DNA of 64,000 bases from Gudongella sp964575895 (GCA_964575895.1 CAZNTE010000013.1:7723-71722); one strand, 5' to 3'. Shown: positions 16,953-26,703, counted from the first letter of the stretch. Numbers and translations are program-made. The notes: generated from the letters alone by a model not told the origin.

Positions 16953-18555
16953 AATGTAAATTTGAAATAATAAAAGTAATTAGTCCAAATAATAATGTAA
17001 TAATTAATACAAAGGGGAGATTCTTTTTGAGGATCTCTCCTTCCTTACCTAGAATTCCAGCTGTGGTTGCACCAAGGATTATATTACTAGGAGCAATGGA
17101 TGTTCCAATACTTCCACCAGCAGTCTGTGCACCAAGAAGTAAATGACTATCTATGCTTAATACTGTTGAAGATGCGTATTGAAATCCTCCAAAGAGAATA
17201 TTTGATGACATATTACTACTTGTTATAAAGGACCCTAATAAACCAACAAATGGAGATACTAGTGAGTAGTAATTTCCAAAAAGTGAAGACACTCCAACTG
17301 CTAGAATTTGCGTTTGACCAGTTCCTGTCATAATTCTAGATATTGATATTAGAGATATAACAGCAACACTTGATGGAAGGGCCTTTCTAAATGTTCGCCT
17401 AAGTACAAATCCAAACATATTCTTCCTAATTTCACCTATTTTAAGGTAATACCAATATCCTCCTAAAGAAGATAAAAGCAAAAGAAATGATGCATGAGTA
17501 AATGGTTTTATTGGAGAATAAATTAAAATCTCATTATTTATCACACCAAATCCAGATGAAGTCTCTGGGAATGATGGTCCGAAACTTATCATTCCAAATA
17601 GCTTATTTACTGGGGGAATTAATAGTATTATTAAGGTTAATCCAGTCATTACAAGATAAGGTAAAAAAGCTTCTTTAACTTTTAGTTTGCTGTTAGCTTC
17701 CTCTAATTCAATTTCATCAGTAAGTAAGATCTTAGAGTTTTCTAGTCTCCATTCTTTATTGTACAAACTGGTCCTTGATAAAGTGTATAGAACTAGAGCA
17801 GACAGTGTACTTGGTATGAAAACCCCTAAATCGGGGTTTATTTGAGTTATAATCACCTGGCCTATGGATTGTGTCATGGAGATTAATAAAACTGCGAGAA
17901 ACCCCTTTTTGACTCCCTGAAGGCCTCCATAAATATATGAGATTATCATTCCAGATAACAAATTCAAAATACCTAATAACACTGAAGCATAAAATGCTGT
18001 AAGGACAATGGATTCATGATTTAAACCTTCAGTTTGCAAAAGGAGAGCATGCCAAGCCAAAGCCAAAGTTCCAAATGTGCCAGCCCAACAATGTCCAATA
18101 AGTGGAATTATAACCGAATAAATTGGTAATACACCAATCCCAATAAGCAAAGGAGCTGTAACTAGAATTGGTACTCCAAATCCTGTAACCCCCTGTAAGA
18201 AGCTGGAGAATACAATACCTATAAGTATAATTCTAATTAATTCATTGGGAGCAATCTTCACAAAAGCTTTGTTTAAAACACTGAAGGCATCTGCTTCTTT
18301 GCTTGTTTCATAAAGGAATATTGCAGTTATAACAACTGATATGATGCTCAGTGAACTCCATAAAGCTTTTCCCAATTCTACTCCTATTAATAACAAATTG
18401 CCTTTAAATATAAAGATACCTGAAATAGTTGTTATGAGTAGTGTAAGAGGTGCTGCTTTTAAGGCTGGCAATTTGAGTATCATAAGAAAAGTTAATAAAA
18501 GTACTATAGGTGTTGCTGATAAAAACCAATATATAAAGTTATAATTTAAATCCAT
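16951..18555 (-). CDS. L-lactate permease family transporter (LctP)
   Basis: 534 residues, almost entirely hydrophobic, about 13 membrane spans, with the family signatures GVTGFGVPIL and GHCWAGTFGTLALAW. LctP proteins move lactate or glycolate with protons. It is transcribed divergently from the oxamate carbamoyltransferase genes. Because oxamate is a close structural analogue of lactate and pyruvate, an oxamate or ureide-acid role is plausible, but this is inference. Confidence 0.88.
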   Translation of the reverse strand: MDLNYNFIYWFLSATPIVLLLTFLMILKLPALKAAPLTLLITTISGIFIFKGNLLLIGVELGKALWSSLSIISVVITAIFLYETSKEADAFSVLNKAFVKIAPNELIRIILIGIVFSSFLQGVTGFGVPILVTAPLLIGIGVLPIYSVIIPLIGHCWAGTFGTLALAWHALLLQTEGLNHESIVLTAFYASVLLGILNLLSGMIISYIYGGLQGVKKGFLAVLLISMTQSIGQVIITQINPDLGVFIPSTLSALVLYTLSRTSLYNKEWRLENSKILLTDEIELEEANSKLKVKEAFLPYLVMTGLTLIILLIPPVNKLFGMISFGPSFPETSSGFGVINNEILIYSPIKPFTHASFLLLLSSLGGYWYYLKIGEIRKNMFGFVLRRTFRKALPSSVAVISLISISRIMTGTGQTQILAVGVSSLFGNYYSLVSPFVGLLGSFITSSNMSSNILFGGFQYASSTVLSIDSHLLLGAQTAGGSIGTSIAPSNIILGATTAGILGKEGEILKKNLPFVLIITLLFGLITFIISNLH

Positions 18556-18691
18556 AATCCAGCCTCCTAAAACATTATAGATTAATTTTAGTATTAATTA
18601 CTAAAGCATTCAATGCATAATTTGGCTAATACCTTTAAGTAAAATTATCCTAAAAGGACATAAAAGGTCAAAAATATATCCAAATAAAGAA

Positions 18692-18729
18692 AAAAAAAAG
18701 TAAAACCTTATCAACTAGTGATAAGGTTT
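18692..18729 (-). terminator. Rho-independent terminator in the leader of the lctP-like gene
   Basis: AAACCTTATC (18703-18712) pairs perfectly with GATAAGGTTT (18720-18729). On the minus strand the stem is followed by a run of ten T's (18690-18699). There is no minus-strand gene to its right, so it sits in the possible 5' leader of the permease, about 140 bases before its ATG. It may be an attenuator. Confidence 0.6.
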
Positions 18730-18803
18730 AGGGTTGTTATTAATGATAGAATTTCATTGTGATAATACTTAGATTCTATTAAATCGGATTAAGGAGTGAG
18801 ATT

Positions 18804-20474
18804 ATGATATTCGGGCTTATTAAAAGGAATACTTATCAAGATTCTGTAAATCTAATGCTTTTGAGTTCTAAATTATCTTCCATGGACAGGGTAAAAAAGG
18901 TTTCAATCATGATGGGAACTCCTGCAAATAAAGATATTTTTAAAAATACAATGATGTACTCAAAAGAATTTGACACAGCAAATCCTAATGACATATGCAT
19001 AGCAGTTGAGTCAGATGACATAGAAATGGTAGGAATAGTTGAGAGTGAGTTAGACAAATTCATAAATGAATTAGCCATTTCTTCAAGAGGTTCAAATATA
19101 TCAAAGGTGAGAAGTTTAGAATCTGCAATGAGGAAACTAGAAAACCCAAATCTTGCCCTAATCTCAATACCTGGAGAATATGTGTTTGAAGAGGGAAACA
19201 AACTATTGGATAATAACTTAAACTTATTCATATTTAGTGATAATGTCTCATTAACTGAAGAGAAAGCACTAAAAGAGAAAGCAGACAAAAAGGGCTTGAT
19301 AGTAATGGGTCCAGACTGTGGAACCGGTATTATATCAAATACTCCTCTAGCTTTTGCCAATGTTGTTAACAAGGGGAATATTGGCATAGTTGGTGCATCA
19401 GGCACAGGAATACAAGAAGTATCATGCCTTATAACTCGATTAGGAGGAGGAATCTCTCATGCCATAGGAATTGGTGGAAGAGATTTAGCAAAGGAAGTAG
19501 GAGGATTATCAGCTTTAAGAGCTCTTGATCTCCTAGAAATTGATGACTCAAGTGAAATAGTAGTATTTATATCTAAACCTCCAGCAGAGGAAGTTAAGGA
19601 GAAGATAGTAAGTAGGTTTAAAATGATGAACAAGAAAGTTATAGCCCTATTTCTTGGTGAATCAGGTAGATGTAAAGAAGAAAATGTATACTTTACTGAT
19701 ACATTAGAAGAAACGGCATACTTAGCTATATATTTAAGCAAGAAATATGGAAGTTACAAAAAAGATATTGAAAAGATAAAAGGCAAGCTTGATATTATTA
19801 AGAGAAATGAAAAGCAAAAGGATATACATGGATACTATGGTGGAGGGACTTTAGCAGGTGAGGCTAAACTTATTTTAAAAACTAACATATGCAACTCAAA
19901 TACTACCATAATCGATTTTGGGGACGATGAGTATACAAAAGGGAAGCCTCATCCAATGATAGATCCTTCCACTAGAATTGATGCAATAAGAAGCCTAAAG
20001 GAAAGGGAAGATATTGCAGTAGTACTCTTTGATAATGTCATTGGATATGGATCCAATACTGATATGGCTGGATCTCTAGCACCAACTATAAATGAAGTAA
20101 TTAACCATTATAAAAAGAACAATCGAGAGATAATATTCATTGCATCGGTTTGTGGAACAGAAATGGACAAACAGGTGTATTCAAAACAAGTTAGTATTTT
20201 AGAAGAATCGGGTGTATTTGTAGTAGATTCTAATACATCAGCAGCCAAAATTGCAAAAGAAGCAATGGAGTACTTAAACAATACTAATATAGGCAATGAA
20301 AAAACAAAAAATAGTCTATTAAATAGCAAACTTAGTATTATTAATTTGGGGTTAGAAAGCTTCTCACAAACATTATTTAATCAAGGCACAAATGTAATAC
20401 AGTATAATTGGTCTCCTATAGCAGGTGGAGACAAGGAAATGCAAGGTCTATTAAAACTTCTCAAAGATAAATAG
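18804..20474 (+). CDS. allF: Oxamate carbamoyltransferase subunit AllF (FdrA)
   Basis: 556 residues, FdrA family, related to succinyl-CoA synthetase folds: GASGTGIQEVSCLITRLGGG (about 197-216) resembles the nucleotide/CoA-binding part. In E. coli FdrA with YlbE and YlbF (AllFGH) makes oxamate and carbamoyl phosphate from oxalurate. Here the same three genes follow one another, with carbamate kinase last. First gene of the operon; GGAGTGA ribosome site before the ATG. Confidence 0.88.
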   Translation: MIFGLIKRNTYQDSVNLMLLSSKLSSMDRVKKVSIMMGTPANKDIFKNTMMYSKEFDTANPNDICIAVESDDIEMVGIVESELDKFINELAISSRGSNISKVRSLESAMRKLENPNLALISIPGEYVFEEGNKLLDNNLNLFIFSDNVSLTEEKALKEKADKKGLIVMGPDCGTGIISNTPLAFANVVNKGNIGIVGASGTGIQEVSCLITRLGGGISHAIGIGGRDLAKEVGGLSALRALDLLEIDDSSEIVVFISKPPAEEVKEKIVSRFKMMNKKVIALFLGESGRCKEENVYFTDTLEETAYLAIYLSKKYGSYKKDIEKIKGKLDIIKRNEKQKDIHGYYGGGTLAGEAKLILKTNICNSNTTIIDFGDDEYTKGKPHPMIDPSTRIDAIRSLKEREDIAVVLFDNVIGYGSNTDMAGSLAPTINEVINHYKKNNREIIFIASVCGTEMDKQVYSKQVSILEESGVFVVDSNTSAAKIAKEAMEYLNNTNIGNEKTKNSLLNSKLSIINLGLESFSQTLFNQGTNVIQYNWSPIAGGDKEMQGLLKLLKDK

Positions 20475-20487
20475 GAGGATGAGGTTA

Positions 20488-21756
20488 ATGATATATGAAA
20501 ACTTGGATAAAGCAAATGAAGCTGTTGTTAATAAAATAGTAGCTGCAACTCCATTTTTGATTGATGTGGTTCCAGCGAAGTCAGTGATCAAGGAATTGAA
20601 CAGCAAGGTATTACTTCATGCAGGACCTCCTATTAAATGGGAAGATATGACTGAACCAATGCAAGGTTCATGTTATGGAGCAGTATTGTTTGAGAACTGG
20701 GCTAATAATGTACAAGAGGCTCACAGAATGCTAGAGGATGGGGAGATATCATTTATACCATGTCATGATCTAGATGCTGTAGGACCAATGGGTGGAATAA
20801 CATCTGGAAACATGCCCGTGCTTGTTGTTGAGAACAAAGAACATGGAAATAGGGCTTATTGCAACTTAAATGAAGGAATAGGGAAAGTCCTTCGATTTGG
20901 TGCATATAGTGAAGAGGTAATTAATAGGCTACATTGGATTAAAAATGTATTAGGGCCTACTTTGTCAAAAGCTCTCAGACTAACTGAGGGAGGTTTGAAT
21001 CTAAATGTAATAGTTGCCAAAGCAATCACTATGGGGGATGAATTCCATCAAAGAAATATTGCAGCTTCTGCATTATTCATGAAAGAGATAATACCTTACA
21101 TTCAACAGCTTGATATTTCAAAAGAGGATTTAATTTCTGTAAGCAAGTTTTTAGCTGATACTGATCAATTCTTTTTGAATATTGCTATGGCATATTGTAA
21201 ATCCATTATGGATGCATCCAAATCAATAGGAGAAGGAACTATAGTAACTGCTATGACAAGAAATGGTAAAGAATTTGCTATTAAGGTATCTGGATTGGGA
21301 GATACTTGGTTTAAAGCACCTGTTAACACACCTAAGGGATTGTTTTTTACAGGCTACTCACAGGATGAAGCAAATATGGATATAGGTGATAGTGCAATAA
21401 CAGAAACATTTGGAGTGGGTGGAATGGCTATGATAGCAGCTCCAGGTGTTACTAGATTCGTTGGAGCTGATGGATTTAATGCTGCCAAAGAAATAAGTGA
21501 TGAAATGGAAGAAATTACTATTGGTCACAATCAGAATCTAGCAATTCCTACGTGGGATTTTAAAGGAGCTGTTGTTGGAATCGATGTAAGAAAGGTAGTA
21601 GAGACAGGTATTACACCATTAATTAATACTGGCATTGCTCATAAAAAAGCAGGTGTGGGACAAATTGGTGCAGGCACAGTAAGAGCTCCATATGGGTGTT
21701 TTACTGAAGCTTTAAAAGGATTGGTGGAAAAATATGCAAAGGAAGAATCTAATTAA
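20488..21756 (+). CDS. allG: Oxamate carbamoyltransferase subunit AllG (YlbE, DUF1116)
   Basis: 422 residues, DUF1116 family. Glycine-rich segments include HDLDAVGPMGGITSGNMPV and a C-terminal GIAHKKAGVGQIGAGTVRAP. It acts with AllF and AllH. ATG 20488 is chosen because AGGAGG (20473-20478) needs room before the start; ATG 20479 directly abuts it. Its 3' end overlaps allH by 23 bases. Confidence 0.88.
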   Translation: MIYENLDKANEAVVNKIVAATPFLIDVVPAKSVIKELNSKVLLHAGPPIKWEDMTEPMQGSCYGAVLFENWANNVQEAHRMLEDGEISFIPCHDLDAVGPMGGITSGNMPVLVVENKEHGNRAYCNLNEGIGKVLRFGAYSEEVINRLHWIKNVLGPTLSKALRLTEGGLNLNVIVAKAITMGDEFHQRNIAASALFMKEIIPYIQQLDISKEDLISVSKFLADTDQFFLNIAMAYCKSIMDASKSIGEGTIVTAMTRNGKEFAIKVSGLGDTWFKAPVNTPKGLFFTGYSQDEANMDIGDSAITETFGVGGMAMIAAPGVTRFVGADGFNAAKEISDEMEEITIGHNQNLAIPTWDFKGAVVGIDVRKVVETGITPLINTGIAHKKAGVGQIGAGTVRAPYGCFTEALKGLVEKYAKEESN

Positions 21757-22573
21757 ACCATGGGCAATAGATTGTAAAACAATAGGTATATTAGAATCAG
21801 AAGAAGAGCTAAGAATTCATAGTATATTTAAGAACACAATAAATATTAAAACTAACCATGGATTAATAGTAGTAACGACTATAAAAGAGGTAATACCGCC
21901 TCTAGGGATTATTATAGATTCTAAAGACTTTGAGGATTTTAAAGATTTAAACTTCAAACTAAATGTATCAAAATCTATGATTTATAACTCAGATTGTTTA
22001 AAGTACTCTATTCTACCAGATACTAGAGTACTTAGCATCTACTTTAGAAGATTTAAGGAATTAGATTTAAGAAATGGGTTTGGAATATCAATTGATGCTA
22101 TGCATAGTATATTAAAGAGAAAATTCTATCCAGCTACACTAAATGAGGATGAGAAGGTAATAAATAAAATCATAGTCGAGAAAGATATAAATCAACTAAT
22201 GAAACTCATAGGAAGAGGACAGGGGTTAACTCCTTCAGGAGATGATTTCTTAGTTGGATTTCTAGCAGCATTAATGTCAAACCATAGAATTGATTTAAAG
22301 GAACTAAAGGAGCATCCTGAAATACAGAATATAAATAAGTACACTACTGATATAGGCGTTGATTATATCGTTAAAGCAATTAATGGTAAGTTTAGTCAAA
22401 ATATTTTAAGACTTATTAATTTTATTCAGTTGAATATTTATGATGAGAAGGCAATGCTTGACCTTATTAACTTTGGAGATACATCAGGTGTTGACACCTT
22501 CTTGGGAATACTTGCAGGATATGTTAGCCTAATTACTAATACCAATAACTATATTGAGGAGAAAATTGTATGA
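21734..22573 (+). CDS. allH: Oxamate carbamoyltransferase subunit AllH (YlbF, DUF2877)
   Basis: 279 residues with the DUF2877 core IGRGQGLTPSGDDFLVGF (about 156-173). It is the third subunit with AllF and AllG. The start lies inside allG and the stop overlaps the carbamate kinase start by 4 bases (ATGA), so the four genes are tightly coupled. Confidence 0.87.
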   Translation: MQRKNLIKPWAIDCKTIGILESEEELRIHSIFKNTINIKTNHGLIVVTTIKEVIPPLGIIIDSKDFEDFKDLNFKLNVSKSMIYNSDCLKYSILPDTRVLSIYFRRFKELDLRNGFGISIDAMHSILKRKFYPATLNEDEKVINKIIVEKDINQLMKLIGRGQGLTPSGDDFLVGFLAALMSNHRIDLKELKEHPEIQNINKYTTDIGVDYIVKAINGKFSQNILRLINFIQLNIYDEKAMLDLINFGDTSGVDTFLGILAGYVSLITNTNNYIEEKIV

Positions 22574-23499
22574 GTAAAATAATGATTGCATTAGGTGGAA
22601 ATGCTTTAGGCAATACTCCACAAGAGCAACTATCTCTAGTTAAAGAAACTGCCAAGCCTATAGTTGACTTAATTGAAGAAGGTCATCAGGTTGTTATAGC
22701 CCATGGGAATGGACCTCAAGTTGGCATGATAAATCTAGCATTTGAAGTTGGTAATAATGGTAGTCACAAAATTCCTAGGGTTGAATTTCCTGAATGTGGT
22801 GCCATGAGTCAAGGGTACATAGGTTACCATTTACAAATGGCAATTAAAAATGAACTGATGGAGAGAAAAATAAACAAAAATGTTGCATCAATAGTAACAC
22901 AAGTAATTGTGGATAAGGAAGATGAGGCATTTAAAAAACCCACCAAGCCAGTAGGTGGTTTCTATACAAAAGAAGAGGCAGAAAATCTATCCTCAGAAAA
23001 AGGATACTCAATGGTTGAAGATTCAGGAAGAGGTTATAGGAGAGTAGTTCCCTCACCAAAACCCAAAGGAATTGTTGAGATGGAAATTATCAAAGATATG
23101 GTTGATAAAGGTCATATAGTTATAGCTGTTGGTGGCGGAGGTATCCCAACTACTATGGAAAACAATATATTGAGTGGAGTATCTGCAGTGATTGATAAGG
23201 ATATGGCCAGTGAAAAGCTAGCTGAATTACTGGATTGCGATACACTATTTATTCTCACAGCTGTTGAGACTATTTTACTGGATTTTGGAAAACCTACTGA
23301 AAGGAAGTTAAGGGAAGCTAGCCTTATTGATATGGGAAGATACATTGAAGAAGGTCATTTTGCACCAGGAAGTATGCTTCCAAAGGTTATATCGGCTATG
23401 GAGTTTGTAGAATCTAAAAAAGGTAGACGAACAATCATAACTTCACTGGAACATGCAAAGGAAGCAATTAATGGTAAAACAGGTACACTTATACACTAA
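22570..23499 (+). CDS. allK: Carbamate kinase
   Basis: 309 residues, full carbamate kinase length. MIALGGNALG at the N-terminus, VIAHGNGPQVG, VVPSPKPK and AVGGGGIPT are the family motifs. It transfers phosphate from carbamoyl phosphate to ADP, giving ATP, CO2 and ammonia. As last gene of the allFGH operon it captures energy from oxalurate breakdown. The arginine deiminase paralogue (arcC) is less likely because no arcA or arcB is nearby. Confidence 0.94.
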   Translation: MSKIMIALGGNALGNTPQEQLSLVKETAKPIVDLIEEGHQVVIAHGNGPQVGMINLAFEVGNNGSHKIPRVEFPECGAMSQGYIGYHLQMAIKNELMERKINKNVASIVTQVIVDKEDEAFKKPTKPVGGFYTKEEAENLSSEKGYSMVEDSGRGYRRVVPSPKPKGIVEMEIIKDMVDKGHIVIAVGGGGIPTTMENNILSGVSAVIDKDMASEKLAELLDCDTLFILTAVETILLDFGKPTERKLREASLIDMGRYIEEGHFAPGSMLPKVISAMEFVESKKGRRTIITSLEHAKEAINGKTGTLIH

Positions 23500-23504
23500 A
23501 TACT

Positions 23505-23537
23505 AACCCTCACAATGAGGGTTATTGTTATTTTTTT
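23505..23537 (+). terminator. Terminator after carbamate kinase
   Basis: AACCCTC-ACAAT-GAGGGTT hairpin followed by a T-rich run. Confidence 0.9.
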
Positions 23538-23552
23538 AATTTGTTGTATAAT
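23525..23552 (+). promoter_or_regulatory. Candidate promoter of pucR
   Basis: TTGTTA (23525-23530) and TATAAT (23547-23552), 16-base spacer, overlapping the tail of the preceding terminator. Confidence 0.6.
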
Positions 23553-23583
23553 TGTTAGTAACAAATAAAAAGTGGGTGTAATC

Positions 23584-25230
23584 ATGGGAATCATATTTAA
23601 AGAAATCCTTGATATGAGTTGTTTTAATGATGCAGTATTATTATCAGGTGCTGATAACATTGAAAATATATCAGTTGAAGGGATAACTATTGTTGAAAGA
23701 CCAGATATTGCAAATTGGATTAAAGGTGGAGAACTACTTCTAACTAGCTTTTATTCCATAGAGAATAATTTAGATGCACAGCTTAAGCTAGTGGAAGAAG
23801 TAGCTAAAAATGGTGCTGCTGGTATAGTTATTAAAACATCAGTTACTTATGAGAAAATAAGCCCAATAATCATTGATAAATCTAATATGATTGGATTTCC
23901 CATAATCGAAATTCCAAGGGAGAGAAAATATATTGATATTCTTTATCCTGTTATGGGAATTTTATTTAATGATCAGGTAATGAGACTTAATTATTATAAA
24001 GAGTGTCATGTTAGATTTAATAATCTCACATTAAGCATGAAAGGACTTGAGTCTGTGGCTCAAACCCTTGAAGAGTTGATTAAAAATCCAGTCATTATCT
24101 TTGATAATGAAATGAGAATATTAGCCTATAGTGATGAAAATTATTCGGATTTAAATATAGTAGAAAAGAAAATGAGAAAGATGGTATATGAAGGGTATCC
24201 AATTTTTGGTATAGATATGAAGTTCAAGAAAAATGATACCCTTTATCACTTGACAGTTGAGCCAATTGAGGTAGTAAGTAAGATTCAAGCATATTTAGGT
24301 GTGGTTGAGTTGAATGGTAGTCTTAAAGAACTTGACTTCATTGCATTAGAAAGCGCAGCTAATACTTTAAGGCTTGAAATATTAAAACAAACTGCTGTAA
24401 ATGAAGCTCAGTTAAGGTACAAAGGGGACTTAATGGAAGATCTTATTAATGGTAAGTACGATTCTCTTCAAAGCATGTATGATAGGGGGTTTATACTAGG
24501 TTGGGATTTAAGGAGATCATATAATATCGGGATATTTTCTATTAAGCCAAAATCCATAAAGATTAAAGAATCATTAACTGAGTGGTTGATGGAATCAAGA
24601 GAAACAGTAAAAACAATGATCGATAGAATAGCATACCATCATACAACGGGCCTTATTTCTCTAATTAAAGGAGAAGAAATAATTGTTTTTTGGCCAGTTG
24701 ATAAGGATGAAATTGGGAAAAATTCTATCTTACGATTTAAGGAATTTGGAACTGAAGTCAGAAATACCGTTAAAAAGAGACTGGGAGATGTATCAGTTAG
24801 CTTAGGAATAGGAAGTTTAGCCGAAGACATGACACAGATTGGTAGAAGTTACAATGAATCTAAGGATGCTGTAAATTTTGGGAAAAAAGTATTTGGAGAA
24901 GATGGTACAACTGCATATGAAGAGTTAGGAATATATAGGATGCTATGTAGTTTTGAAGATAGAAAAATATTAGTTAACTTCATACCTAAAAATCTATTAA
25001 ATCTTAAAGAATATGATAAGGAAAAGAATAATGATTTAATAGAAACATTGGAAATGTATTTGAATTGCAATTTAAATGCAGTCAAAACTGCTGAAGAATT
25101 ATTCGTACACTATAAAACCGTATTGTATAGATTAAATAGAATAAAGGAGATAACAAATCTTGATATTGATGATAGAGACAAGATGCTAGAATTGGAAGTG
25201 GGATTAAAAATTCTAAAGATAATTGGATAA
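23584..25230 (+). CDS. pucR: PucR family transcriptional regulator of purine catabolism
   Basis: 548 residues. N-terminal PucR ligand domain (about 5-125; GITIVERPDIANWIKGGELL), a middle GGDEF-like/GAF-like region, and the C-terminal PucR helix-turn-helix (about 490-548; NAVKTAEELFVHYKTVLYRL). PucR in Bacillus activates ureide genes in response to allantoin-type compounds. Its place in the middle of the ureide genes makes it the likely local regulator. ATG 23584 is preferred to GTG 23572. Confidence 0.88.
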   Translation: MGIIFKEILDMSCFNDAVLLSGADNIENISVEGITIVERPDIANWIKGGELLLTSFYSIENNLDAQLKLVEEVAKNGAAGIVIKTSVTYEKISPIIIDKSNMIGFPIIEIPRERKYIDILYPVMGILFNDQVMRLNYYKECHVRFNNLTLSMKGLESVAQTLEELIKNPVIIFDNEMRILAYSDENYSDLNIVEKKMRKMVYEGYPIFGIDMKFKKNDTLYHLTVEPIEVVSKIQAYLGVVELNGSLKELDFIALESAANTLRLEILKQTAVNEAQLRYKGDLMEDLINGKYDSLQSMYDRGFILGWDLRRSYNIGIFSIKPKSIKIKESLTEWLMESRETVKTMIDRIAYHHTTGLISLIKGEEIIVFWPVDKDEIGKNSILRFKEFGTEVRNTVKKRLGDVSVSLGIGSLAEDMTQIGRSYNESKDAVNFGKKVFGEDGTTAYEELGIYRMLCSFEDRKILVNFIPKNLLNLKEYDKEKNNDLIETLEMYLNCNLNAVKTAEELFVHYKTVLYRLNRIKEITNLDIDDRDKMLELEVGLKILKIIG

Positions 25231-25266
25231 TTAAAGGGCTTGGTTACTATGAACCAAGCCCTTTAA
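25231..25266. terminator. Bidirectional terminator between pucR and allE
   Basis: A 15-bp perfect inverted repeat (25231-25245 with 25252-25266, core AAAGGGCTTGGTT) with a six-base loop, between convergent genes. Confidence 0.93.
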
Positions 25267-25270
25267 CATG

Positions 25271-26035
25271 CTATATTTCAGGATCCCTATTACAATCTTT
25301 GGAGTAAACATAGGATAATGGTTCCATTCCAACAGCATAGGTTGCTTGATGAACGAAAGGTCCCATCCAGATGAAATCTCCCTTTTTAACTGATATCCAA
25401 TCATTATCTAAATTATACATTCCCTCACCAGATAGTAGATAAGCACCATGTTCTTGCACATGGGTCTCTATAAAAGGATGAGAACCCCCAGGTAGGAATG
25501 TTAAGATGTGAAAGTTCATATCAAATTCTACACTAGTAGGTAAAAAGTCAACTAAGGTTACATCTTCCATATCTGAGTAGTTTACAACAGGTAGATTCTT
25601 AACATTATCACAAATTAGCCAAGGCTCATTTACTCCTTCAGCTGGTATATACCTTTGCTTGTATAGTACCAACTTAACAGGAGAGCTAGATTTATTAGAC
25701 ATTATTATGCTTTTACTTGGTGGACAGAATAGGTAGCCTTGATCGTCTAAATTAAATAATTGGTCATCCACACTGATCTCAAGTTGGCCGCTAATCACAT
25801 AAACAAAGGTCTCAACACCATCTCCACCAAAACCCCTTCTGTTTCCTCCCCCTGGTTCAAACTCAACTAGATACTCTACAAAACTAGCTCCAAGTTTTGG
25901 AGATGCAATAATACTTAATGTTGCACCTTCAAAATGTGGTAATACATTGTTGACTAATCCATCAGGTGGTATTAAAGCAAAACTTCCATGCTTAATAATT
26001 GCTCTACTACTAAGTAAATTATTTCTATAACCCAT
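25271..26035 (-). CDS. allE: (S)-ureidoglycine aminohydrolase
   Basis: 254 residues, bicupin. The second cupin has ETHVQEHGAYLLSGEG and a downstream HQATY, matching the Glu-His-His-Gln Mn2+ site of AllE. It converts (S)-ureidoglycine to (S)-ureidoglycolate and ammonia. ATG 26035 has GAAGGGAGC upstream; the longer frame upstream is not supported. It is convergent with pucR and divergent from the cupin-allC genes. Confidence 0.92.
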   Translation of the reverse strand: MGYRNNLLSSRAIIKHGSFALIPPDGLVNNVLPHFEGATLSIIASPKLGASFVEYLVEFEPGGGNRRGFGGDGVETFVYVISGQLEISVDDQLFNLDDQGYLFCPPSKSIIMSNKSSSPVKLVLYKQRYIPAEGVNEPWLICDNVKNLPVVNYSDMEDVTLVDFLPTSVEFDMNFHILTFLPGGSHPFIETHVQEHGAYLLSGEGMYNLDNDWISVKKGDFIWMGPFVHQATYAVGMEPLSYVYSKDCNRDPEI

Positions 26036-26345
26036 CTTTCTGCTCCCTTCACAATAAATATTTATCCACACAACCATACATATATATTATTGATTTTATC
26101 ATTAGAAAATCCATTAGCAATAGAGGATAAAAATAAATAATATATTGTCATATTTATAGTAAACAATCTTAAGAGTAGATTAAAAAGGGTCCAGTTGTTA
26201 ATAGATTATCAATAATAGATAAAAGCATCCACATTAGTTTATCCAACAATATTCTACTTAAAATGATAATATCATTACTATAAGAAATCGTTTACATGTT
26301 TTATGAAATCTTTAATACTTACACTTAGGTTGGGAGGTGTTTCTT
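26036..26345. promoter_or_regulatory. Divergent control region of allE and cupin-allC, with a cre-like site
   Basis: This AT-rich gap separates allE (leftward) from the cupin gene (rightward). It contains AGAAATCGTTTACA at 26283-26296, one mismatch from the catabolite-repression cre consensus TGWAANCGNTNWCA, and a small palindrome AATGAT-AAT-ATCATT (26262-26276 region). No open reading frame is supported. PucR and CcpA are the obvious candidate binders. Confidence 0.5.
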
Positions 26346-26693
26346 TTGATAAGAACATATGAGGAAATGTTGATTGAGGATATTGAGCGTTTAAAAGGCG
26401 GGAAAGGATTTGTGAGAGTAATTAATTTTTTTAATCAAGAAGATTTTTTAGGGAAGGGAAGACTATACGGCAAGTCAGTTATAAAACCAGGACACTCAAT
26501 TGGATACCATCAACATTCTGGAGATCAAGAAGCTTACTTCATTTTAAATGGTGAGGCAAAATATATTGATAATGGCAAAGAAAAATATTTAAAACCAGGA
26601 GATTTAGCTATTTGTAAAGATGGAGATTATCATTCAATCGAATCAATCGGTAGTGAAGATTTAGAATATGTAATGTTAATCTTGTTCTCATAA
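26346..26693 (+). CDS. Small single-domain cupin protein
   Basis: 115 residues, one cupin domain. GHSIGYHQHSGDQEAYFILNG supplies the H-x-H...E metal-binding motif and HSIE a later histidine. The substrate is unknown. TTG 26346 is chosen because GGGAGG (26331-26336) precedes it at normal spacing; GTG 26337 overlaps that site. It is first of two genes with allC, so a role with ureides (a lyase or isomerase of an intermediate) is possible but unproven. Confidence 0.8.
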   Translation: MIRTYEEMLIEDIERLKGGKGFVRVINFFNQEDFLGKGRLYGKSVIKPGHSIGYHQHSGDQEAYFILNGEAKYIDNGKEKYLKPGDLAICKDGDYHSIESIGSEDLEYVMLILFS

Positions 26694-26703
26694 TATGCTT
26701 AGT

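Noticed and set aside
18836..19405. Minus-strand 189-codon frame opposite allF
   Set aside because: Serine/phenylalanine-rich shadow of a real gene; no start signal.
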